A stretch of DNA of 64,000 nucleotides from positions 43,283 to 107,282 of IMG/VR virus record IMGVR_UViG_3300036819_000087; one strand, written 5' to 3'. The notes beneath the pieces were generated by a model. The model saw only the letters and a list, made by a program, of their open reading frames with translations. It was not told where the DNA came from and did no database searches. Positions 22,547 to 28,880 of the stretch are shown in pieces (position 1 is the first letter of the stretch; each line of letters opens with the position of its first letter). A program made the translations under genes and the position numbers. This DNA is from a virus.

Positions 22547-22888
22547 ATGACAGCTCCGACCAGCACCAACGGCCCGGCCGTCACCTTGACGCTCCGCGTC
22601 TTCCGCGAAAGATACAGCAAATTGCGCACCTGGGAGTTGCTGGCGGAACTGAAAAGGCGCGGCGTGGTCCGGTCGAAATCAACCCCGGCGTACGTGCGGA
22701 ACGTTGAGGGCGGCTGGAAAAAGCCCGCCGCGGAAGTCCTCGACGCATGGCTCGACATCCTCGACCTGCCCGCCGCGTGGCTGGCCGTCCCCGGCGACTG
22801 GGGTGACCTGCTCGGCCAGGTGGCCGAGCTGCGGGCGGCCCGGCAGGAAGAGGAACAGGACCGGCAGGAAAAGGCCCTCGCGGCCTGA
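22547..22888 (+). CDS. Small HTH-like regulator
   Basis: 113 residues. YSKLRTWELLAELKRRGVVR, YVRNVEGGWKKPAAEVLDAW resembles a compact XRE-like fold in which the second helix pair recognises DNA; a charged helix (LRAARQEEEQDRQEK) ends the protein. Divergent from the XRE gene at 21579-22391; a leaderless start is predicted. Likely part of the early switch. Confidence 0.55.
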   Translation: MTAPTSTNGPAVTLTLRVFRERYSKLRTWELLAELKRRGVVRSKSTPAYVRNVEGGWKKPAAEVLDAWLDILDLPAAWLAVPGDWGDLLGQVAELRAARQEEEQDRQEKALAA

Positions 22889-23049
22889 CCCTGCCCAGAT
22901 ACGGCGGTGCCCCCGCCGGGCAATGGCGGGGGCGACCGGGCGGCCAGCAGGCCGCACTAGAAGGGGCCACCAAACAGGTGACCCCCCGAGTGTAACGAAG
23001 GGGCACCAAGATCACCATGACTCACCCGTCTTGCCCGAGGGGGGCACCC

Positions 23050-23604
23050 ATGTTCCGCACGCGCCCGCAGCACTCCGCTGGATTCCGCCGCCGTGGGCGC
23101 CGCGCCGCACCAGCCCCGGCCCCAGCCCCGGCTCCTATGGTCGTCGTCCGGCCGGCTGAGGCGACCGCCGTGGACCTGTTCCAGATCCGCCCGTACATGC
23201 CGGCCGCGCCGAAGCCGGACCCGCTCACCGACCCTGAACTCCCGATCACCGAATCGGCGGTCACGGCCCACGACTGTTCCCGGCAGCAGGTGCTCCGGTT
23301 GCGGTGCGGTGGCCCCGGCCCCACCGGGGACGGCTGCCTGGTGTCATCCGGCCGCGGATCAACCCGCAGCTTCGCCGCCGTGTACGGGTGGGCGTCAGCG
23401 GCCCGCTGGGCGCGGGACGTGCTCGGCACCTGGACATGCCCCGAATGCCAGATGCTGCCGACGTGGCGGACCCCGTTCGGCCTGTCCCCCCTCGGCCGCA
23501 ACGCCGCAGAGGCCGGCGCGGACGAGGCGTGCATCATCGAAGACGCCCACGCCGCCGCCGGCACCCCCGACCAGTTCGTCGCCGCGCTGAAGGCGGCGGC
23601 CTGA
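23050..23604 (+). CDS. Hypothetical protein with C-terminal cysteine pair
   Basis: 184 residues. A Pro/Ala/Arg-rich N-terminus precedes a soluble region; the C-terminal half has HDCSRQ, LRCGGPG and TCPECQMLPTW, suggesting a zinc site. The ATG at 23050 is preferred for the GAGGGGGG six bases upstream; an ATG at 23017 would add 11 residues. It directly precedes the recombinase gene and is probably co-transcribed. Confidence 0.5.
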   Translation: MFRTRPQHSAGFRRRGRRAAPAPAPAPAPMVVVRPAEATAVDLFQIRPYMPAAPKPDPLTDPELPITESAVTAHDCSRQQVLRLRCGGPGPTGDGCLVSSGRGSTRSFAAVYGWASAARWARDVLGTWTCPECQMLPTWRTPFGLSPLGRNAAEAGADEACIIEDAHAAAGTPDQFVAALKAAA

Positions 23605-23605
23605 C

Positions 23606-24925
23606 ATGACCACCACCACCGAAGACCGCCCCACCGAGACCAGAGACGATGCCGCCGAGGCCACGGTCGCCGACGCGCTGGCCGGGACGGCCGCGCCGGA
23701 TCCGCAGGCCGCTGTGGCGACCAGCGGCACCGGCAACGCCGCCATGGTCCTCCGCGACGACCAGACCGCCTGGACCGGCGCCCAGATCGCCATGCTCCAG
23801 GCGATGGGCGTCGGCGAGGACGTTCTCGACGCCGAACTCCAGTTGTTCCTCTACGAGTGCCAGCGGCGCCGCCTCGACCCGTTCGCGAAGCAGATCTACC
23901 TGATCGGCCGCAACGACCGGCAGGCCAACCGGAAGGTGTACCGGTCCCAGGTCAGCATCGACGGGTTCCGGCTGATCGCCCGCCGCGCCGCCGACAAGGC
24001 CGGCATCGAGTACGGGTACGCCGACCACGGCACCATCTGGTACGACCGGGCCGGCCGGGAACACAAGATCTGGCTCAGCCCCGAACCCCCCGCCGGGGCC
24101 AAGGTCGTGGTCGTCCGCAACGGCATGACCTACGACGCCGAGGCCCGGTTCGAGGCCTACGCGGCCACGTTCCCCAGCGGCGACCTGATGTCCCAGTGGC
24201 GGTCCATGCCGGACGTGATGATCGCCAAATGCGCTGAGGCGCTCGCGTTGCGCAAAGCGTTCCCCGAGGACCTCGGTGGCCTGTACACGGTCGAGGAGAT
24301 GGAACAGGCCGACAACACGGTCAGCTACTCCTTCGCAAGCGGCAGCACCGGCCGGCAGAACGCCGAACAGGGCCGGCAACAGGCCACCCGCACCAGCGGC
24401 GGCCAGCGCGGCCGGGGACAGCAGGGCCAGCAGGGGCAGCGGTCCAAGTACAACCCGGACCCGGCCGCGCAGGTCAACCAGAAATGGCTGAACGACGCAC
24501 GCGGGAACGCGCCCACCATGGACGAGACCGCCCTCACCGCCCTGACCGAGGAAGGCAAAAGGCGGTACCAGGCTGGGGCGCTGACCGCCGACGACTCCAC
24601 CGGGCTGCGCGACCTGATCGCGGCGACCCGCGCCGACCTCCGCGCCGCCGCGCTGAAAGCCACCCAGCTCGACCCGTCCGACCCGTGGGCTGAGGCGATC
24701 GACGACATGACCACCCAGGAGGAAGCGGTCAGCCTCCGCACCCAGCTCACCGCGCAGCGCCGCCGCCGCGACAACCCCGACGGCATCGACAACGACCGCT
24801 ACCAGCGGGTCATGCGGGCGATCAACGGCAAAGCGCAGATGCTCCTCAACGCCGAGCAGGCCACGGTCAAGACCGACGAGGCCGGGGTCGTCCAGGGCAA
24901 GGTCGAAGGCGAGGCGGCCGCGTGA
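23606..24925 (+). CDS. RecT/Bet-family single-strand annealing protein
   Basis: 439 residues. The RecT/Bet core (about 60-240) shows YECQRRRLDPFAKQIYLIGR, VSIDGFRLIARRA, KIWLSPE, then MIAKCAEALALRKAFPEDLG and LYTVEEMEQA. The protein pairs complementary single strands during phage recombination. The C-terminal 190 residues (Gln/Gly-rich linker RGQQGQQGQR, then a helical tail) are an unusual extension; typical members are near 260-300 residues. No partner exonuclease was recognised next to it. Confidence 0.88.
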   Translation: MTTTTEDRPTETRDDAAEATVADALAGTAAPDPQAAVATSGTGNAAMVLRDDQTAWTGAQIAMLQAMGVGEDVLDAELQLFLYECQRRRLDPFAKQIYLIGRNDRQANRKVYRSQVSIDGFRLIARRAADKAGIEYGYADHGTIWYDRAGREHKIWLSPEPPAGAKVVVVRNGMTYDAEARFEAYAATFPSGDLMSQWRSMPDVMIAKCAEALALRKAFPEDLGGLYTVEEMEQADNTVSYSFASGSTGRQNAEQGRQQATRTSGGQRGRGQQGQQGQRSKYNPDPAAQVNQKWLNDARGNAPTMDETALTALTEEGKRRYQAGALTADDSTGLRDLIAATRADLRAAALKATQLDPSDPWAEAIDDMTTQEEAVSLRTQLTAQRRRRDNPDGIDNDRYQRVMRAINGKAQMLLNAEQATVKTDEAGVVQGKVEGEAAA

Positions 24926-25353
24926 CCGTCCTCACCGGGCATATCCCGCTCGGGGCCGCGTTCACCGGCGACGACGGGCACGCCTACTCGATCGAGCGGA
25001 TCCTCGACGACATCGGCGGCGCGGGCCTGGTCATGATCCGGCACACCACCGGGATGGTGTGCCGGATCGACCAGCGGGTCGACCACGCGGGCCACGGCGG
25101 GTGCGGGGCCTGGTACGTGGCCCCCGACAACACGGTCACCTGCGCGGGACTCCTCGCCCACCCCAAGGGCCCGTTCGAATGCAGCACCCGCCTGTTCCCG
25201 CTGTCGGCGGTGACCGGCCAGCCCGGCCACCAGCCGCCGGCGGGGACGGTGGTCCCGTTGTGGCCACCCGCCCCCCCGGCGTTCCCGCCGTTCACCGCCG
25301 ACCCCGGCGACGGCCAGGCCGACGCGGACGACGACGCCCCGGCGGCGGCGTGA
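24922..25353 (+). CDS. Hypothetical protein, coupled to the recombinase gene
   Basis: 143 residues. A beta-rich N-terminal half (IPLGAAFTGDDGHAYSIERI) is followed by a proline-rich, acidic tail. Four cysteines are spread over the middle. The GTG overlaps the stop of the RecT gene, so the two are translated together. Confidence 0.55.
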   Translation: MTVLTGHIPLGAAFTGDDGHAYSIERILDDIGGAGLVMIRHTTGMVCRIDQRVDHAGHGGCGAWYVAPDNTVTCAGLLAHPKGPFECSTRLFPLSAVTGQPGHQPPAGTVVPLWPPAPPAFPPFTADPGDGQADADDDAPAAA

Positions 25354-25356
25354 CGC

Positions 25357-25872
25357 ATGGCCCTCTCTGTCGTTCCGGTCAGCCCCCGCGAGGCGGTCGC
25401 GTTCATCGCACTGTGGCACCGCCACAACAAGCCGCCCCGCGGGTGCAAGTTCTCGCTCGGGGTCGCCGACGACCTCGGGGTGCTGCGCGGTGTCGCCATG
25501 GTCGGCCGCCCGGTCGCCCGCTTGTACGACGACGGCCTGACCCTGGAGGTCAACCGCACCAGCACCGACGGGGCGCGGAACGCCAACTCGATGATGTACG
25601 GGGCGGCGTGGCGGGCAGCTCGGGCGCTCGGTTACTGCCGGCTGGTCACCTACACCCACGCCGACTACTCCGGCCCCGTGTGCCCGGCCCCGTGCGCCCA
25701 CTGGTCGTGCCTAGCCGTCCGGGTGGGTGAATCCGGGGCCAGTCTCCGGGCGGCCGGGTGGCGGATCGTCGCCCAGCGCACCCCCCATCACGGCTGGGAC
25801 CGGCCAGCACGGCCCCGTGTCGACAGCGGCGGCGAGCTGATCCCGCGCACCTTGTGGGAGGCCACGGCGTGA
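25357..25872 (+). CDS. XF1762-family (GNAT-like) protein
   Basis: 171 residues. FIALWHRHNKPPRGCKFSLG, LRGVAMVGRPVARLYDDG, LTLEVNRTSTDGARNANSMM, YGAAWRAARALGYCRLVTYT matches the XF1762 family, common in phages and plasmids and thought to have an acetyltransferase-like fold. The substrate is unknown. Confidence 0.78.
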   Translation: MALSVVPVSPREAVAFIALWHRHNKPPRGCKFSLGVADDLGVLRGVAMVGRPVARLYDDGLTLEVNRTSTDGARNANSMMYGAAWRAARALGYCRLVTYTHADYSGPVCPAPCAHWSCLAVRVGESGASLRAAGWRIVAQRTPHHGWDRPARPRVDSGGELIPRTLWEATA

Positions 25873-26096
25873 CGCTCACCGTGCAAGAGCAGGCCGCGCG
25901 GCGGCGGGCACGACTCACCGAGCTGGTCGCCGCCGGCCTGTACGCCGAAACGATCCGGGACATCCCCCGGACCTGCCTGTGCCCGTGGGACGGGCCCCGC
26001 GTCAACGACCCCGCCCACTACATCCGGATCGGCTGGACCCCAGCGTGCCCGATCGCCATGCATCACACCGGCCCGCCCAAGGCGGCGGCGGCCTGA
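25869..26096 (+). CDS. Hypothetical small protein
   Basis: 75 residues. A helical N-terminus (VQEQAARRRARLTELVAAGL) leads to RTCLCPWDGP and WTPACPIAMHH, so cysteines and histidines may hold a metal. GTG start overlapping the previous stop and TGATG overlap with the next gene. Confidence 0.5.
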   Translation: MTLTVQEQAARRRARLTELVAAGLYAETIRDIPRTCLCPWDGPRVNDPAHYIRIGWTPACPIAMHHTGPPKAAAA

Positions 26097-26443
26097 TGGA
26101 TGAGAAGACACGCCGCGAAATCTTCGCCTGTGCCCGCCCCGGATGCGGCCTGCCCGAGGACGCACACAAAAACCCGGTCGGCACCGACGCGGAGCTTCTC
26201 GGCGCGCTCACCGCGCTCGGCGGGGCCTGCGACCACTACGTCCTGTCTGACCGTGCTCTCCAGTACCAGGCCCATCTGAACATCGCCGGCCGCGACCCCG
26301 CCCCGCGGTACGGCGGCCCCCGTCCCAAACGGGGCCGTCTGTGCGGGCGGTGCGGCCAGCGGGGCCACAAGCCCGAGAACTGCGTGATCTCCCCCGGCAC
26401 ACCCGGCCGGCCACCCGAGTCGATAAGGAACCGGAACCAATGA
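26096..26443 (+). CDS. Protein with CCHC zinc knuckle
   Basis: 115 residues. Near the C-terminus LCGRCGQRGHKPENCV has the C-x2-C-x4-H-x4-C spacing of retroviral-type zinc knuckles, which bind single-stranded nucleic acid. An N-terminal CARPGCGLPEDAH may form another metal site. Its place beside RecT suggests a role with single-stranded DNA or RNA. Confidence 0.6.
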   Translation: MDEKTRREIFACARPGCGLPEDAHKNPVGTDAELLGALTALGGACDHYVLSDRALQYQAHLNIAGRDPAPRYGGPRPKRGRLCGRCGQRGHKPENCVISPGTPGRPPESIRNRNQ

Positions 26444-26742
26444 CCACCACCAGCGGCGCCACCCACCGTGCCGAGCTCCGCGCCGCCGCCCGCGCCCGGG
26501 TCGGCTGGTGCTCCGCCGACCTGGCGCTGCTCCCCGATCAGGAACGCGGCAGCGCCGCCCTGGCCGCCCGGGCGGTCGTCGCCGACGGCTACACCCGCGG
26601 CCAGGACGCCGACGACCCGGTGATCCTCGGTGTCCTCGAAGCGATCGGCCTGCGCGCCTACCCCCCCGGTACCCCACCCAGCCCGAAAGCTGACCCGGGC
26701 AAGGCCCCGCCGATCCTGTACAACCGGCCCGGTCAGCGGTGA
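26440..26742 (+). CDS. Hypothetical protein
   Basis: 100 residues, alanine/arginine-rich helical N-terminal half and a proline-rich C-terminus ending ILYNRPGQR. AAGGA precedes the ATG. No known family. Confidence 0.5.
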   Translation: MTTTSGATHRAELRAAARARVGWCSADLALLPDQERGSAALAARAVVADGYTRGQDADDPVILGVLEAIGLRAYPPGTPPSPKADPGKAPPILYNRPGQR

Positions 26743-27317
26743 CCGGCCACAGGCGACTCCTCGCCGCGGGCGCGTTCCTCATCTACGCCGCCGCAATCGC
26801 CGGCTCGAACTGGCTAATCAGCCACGCCGGGAACCTCACTCCGTTCGGCACTCACACGCTGCCCACTTGGCCGGGACTGGTGGCCCCGTCGGGGGTGTAC
26901 GCGGCAGCCCTGTCGTTCCCCGCCCGGGACGTGACCCAGCGGCTTACCGGCCGATGGGTGGGCCTGGCTGCGATCCTGGTGGGAGCGCTCGTATCGCTGG
27001 CCACCAGTTCCCCCGTCATCGCGGTCGCCTCGTTCCTCACCTATCTGGTATCGGAGGGGTGCGACTGGCTGGTGTACACGCCGTTGCAGCGCCGCTGGTT
27101 CGCACCCGCCGTGGTTGCCTCGGGCATGGTCGCCGCTGTGGTCGACTCGGTGCTGTTCCTCCACCTGGCCCACCTGCCCGCCGACCATCGGGCCGTCGCG
27201 GGCCTGGTCGCGGGGAAAGTGTGGGTGGTACTGGCCGCGTGGCCGGTCACCTGGTTGCTGCGGAACTGTGGCCCATTCGCGGTCCCGCAAGGAGAACTCG
27301 ATGTTGTGGCTGGGTAA
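26739..27317 (+). CDS. VUT/YhhQ-family membrane transporter (probable 7-deazaguanine precursor uptake)
   Basis: 192 residues with about six membrane segments. LVAPSGVYAAALSFPARDVT, LTYLVSEGCDWLVYTPLQ and VVDSVLFLHLA match the vitamin-uptake-like VUT/YhhQ family (conserved R.D and the second-half D in an intramembrane motif), which imports preQ0/preQ1 in E. coli. The next gene is a transglycosylase-like enzyme that would use such a base, supporting the functional call. It overlaps that gene by 17 bases. Confidence 0.75.
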   Translation: MTGHRRLLAAGAFLIYAAAIAGSNWLISHAGNLTPFGTHTLPTWPGLVAPSGVYAAALSFPARDVTQRLTGRWVGLAAILVGALVSLATSSPVIAVASFLTYLVSEGCDWLVYTPLQRRWFAPAVVASGMVAAVVDSVLFLHLAHLPADHRAVAGLVAGKVWVVLAAWPVTWLLRNCGPFAVPQGELDVVAG

Positions 27318-28056
27318 CCCGTCCGGGCCGAAGGTCCGGGACGCGATGCGTGCCGGGCACCTTGGCATGATGACGCAACCACGGCAGGGCAACCAGATGA
27401 TCCCTAGGGTGCCGTGGGCCGCCGACAACGGCCGCTTCTCGGACGCCACCTATGTCGGCGACGACGCCCTGCGCGCCTGGTGGGCCACGTTGCAGCCGTA
27501 CGCTGCGGACTGCCTGTTCGTGACCGCCCCCGATGTCGTGGCCGCCGCCCGCGCCACCCTCGATTACTCCACCCCGTTCCTCGCCGAGATCCGCGCGCTC
27601 GGGTTCCCCGCGGCGTTCGTCGCACAGAACGGCCTGGACCGGGTCCTGTCCAACATGTTCGGCCAGGACGACCGGACCACCTGGTGGGGGTCGTTCGACG
27701 TGCTGTTCCTCGGCGGTGTCAAGGAATGCCGCCACTGCCGTTACACCCGGTCGCCTCTGTTGAGAGACACCCCGGAACAGCCCTCGAACTCCCGGTGCCC
27801 GTGGTGTTTCCGGGCGCTGACCGAGTGGAAACTCGGCCCGGCGGCGCGGGCTCTCACTAGGGAGGCCCGGTGGCATGGACTGCGCGTGCACATGGGTCGG
27901 GTGAACTCACTGCGACGGTGCCAGATCGCCGACGCGATGGGCTGCGCGACCACGGACGGCACCCACCTCACCCGCGAACCGGACTTTGCCCTCACTGAAG
28001 TGATCGGCTGGCACCGGGCGGTCAACGACCAGGTTCCCCTCTGGGAGGCGTCATGA
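27301..28056 (+). CDS. DpdA/TGT-like protein, probable 7-deazaguanine DNA transglycosylase
   Basis: 251 residues. WAADNGRF, DCLFVTAPDVVAAARATL, LGFPAAFVAQNGL, FDVLFLGGVKE, GLRVHMGRVNSLRRCQIADA and TDGTHLTREPDF follow the barrel layout of phage transglycosylases related to tRNA-guanine transglycosylase and DpdA: substrate-pocket D, VAQ..L strand, FLGG loop, VHMGRVN strand. Two CxxC pairs (CRHCRY, CPWCFR) replace the usual zinc site position. The family swaps guanine for preQ0-type bases in DNA. AAGGAG precedes the ATG. Confidence 0.65.
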   Translation: MLWLGNPSGPKVRDAMRAGHLGMMTQPRQGNQMIPRVPWAADNGRFSDATYVGDDALRAWWATLQPYAADCLFVTAPDVVAAARATLDYSTPFLAEIRALGFPAAFVAQNGLDRVLSNMFGQDDRTTWWGSFDVLFLGGVKECRHCRYTRSPLLRDTPEQPSNSRCPWCFRALTEWKLGPAARALTREARWHGLRVHMGRVNSLRRCQIADAMGCATTDGTHLTREPDFALTEVIGWHRAVNDQVPLWEAS

Positions 28057-28880
28057 GCCTCGCCGGCCCCGGCCGCATGATCACCGGCACCGCCGAGGAC
28101 CTCGTCACCGACTGGGCAGACGCCGACGTGATCACCGGCCAGCCGACGGGATGGGCCGTGTTCAACCAGGCCCGCACCCACCGGTACCTCCTGGCCCGCT
28201 ACTGGGACACCACCCCGGCCGTGCAGACGCTGACGTTTGTGATGCTGAACCCCTCCGACGCGGACGCTTTCCGCAACGATCCGACCGTCGGCCGGTGCAT
28301 GCGGTTCGCGCACCGGGAAGGCTACGGCGGTATCCGTGTCCTGAACGCCTACGGATACCGGTCCCCGCGGCCCGCCGACCTCCGGGCCGCCGCCGACCCG
28401 GTCGGGCCGTCCAACGATGCGGCCCTGGACCAGTGGGCTCGGGGCACGGTCGTGGTCGCGTGGGGCGCGCACCCGTTCGCCGCCGGCCGGGTCGCCGAGG
28501 TCGCCGCCCATCTCACTGCTGGCGGCGCGCGTCTGCTGTGTCTCGGCACCACCATGGACGGTTCCCCGATCCACCCGCTGGCCCGCGGCCGGTCCCGCGT
28601 CCCCGACGACGCGCCACTAGTCCCGTGGGCGCCTCCAGATGTGGGGGCGGCCCCCACCCGGGCCGCTTCCGCTCCACTCCCGCCGCCGGCCGGCACGTCA
28701 GGGGAAGGGCCACCGGCCGGCGGCGGGGATTTCCGTACCGCATGGGGCCGTGCCCTCGCCCGGCAGCACGCCGACACCCGCCGCCGCGTCACCCAGCCCC
28801 GCCGCCGCCCGGCTCGGGGCATCCCCGGTGACGCGGGGCCGGGCATGATCCGCCGCCCACCCCCCGGGAGCGCCGCATGA
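28053..28880 (+). CDS. DUF1643-family protein
   Basis: 275 residues. HRYLLARYWD, LTFVMLNPSDADAFRNDPTV, GRCMRFAHREGYGGIRVLNA, YGYRSPRPADL, GPSNDAALDQW, VAWGAHPFAAGR and LLCLGTTMDGSPIHPLARG match DUF1643, a family frequent in phages and plasmids, of unknown function. A 90-residue Pro/Arg-rich tail is specific to this copy. It lies between the DpdA-like and methyltransferase genes, so a DNA-modification link is possible. Confidence 0.75.
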   Translation: MSLAGPGRMITGTAEDLVTDWADADVITGQPTGWAVFNQARTHRYLLARYWDTTPAVQTLTFVMLNPSDADAFRNDPTVGRCMRFAHREGYGGIRVLNAYGYRSPRPADLRAAADPVGPSNDAALDQWARGTVVVAWGAHPFAAGRVAEVAAHLTAGGARLLCLGTTMDGSPIHPLARGRSRVPDDAPLVPWAPPDVGAAPTRAASAPLPPPAGTSGEGPPAGGGDFRTAWGRALARQHADTRRRVTQPRRRPARGIPGDAGPGMIRRPPPGSAA

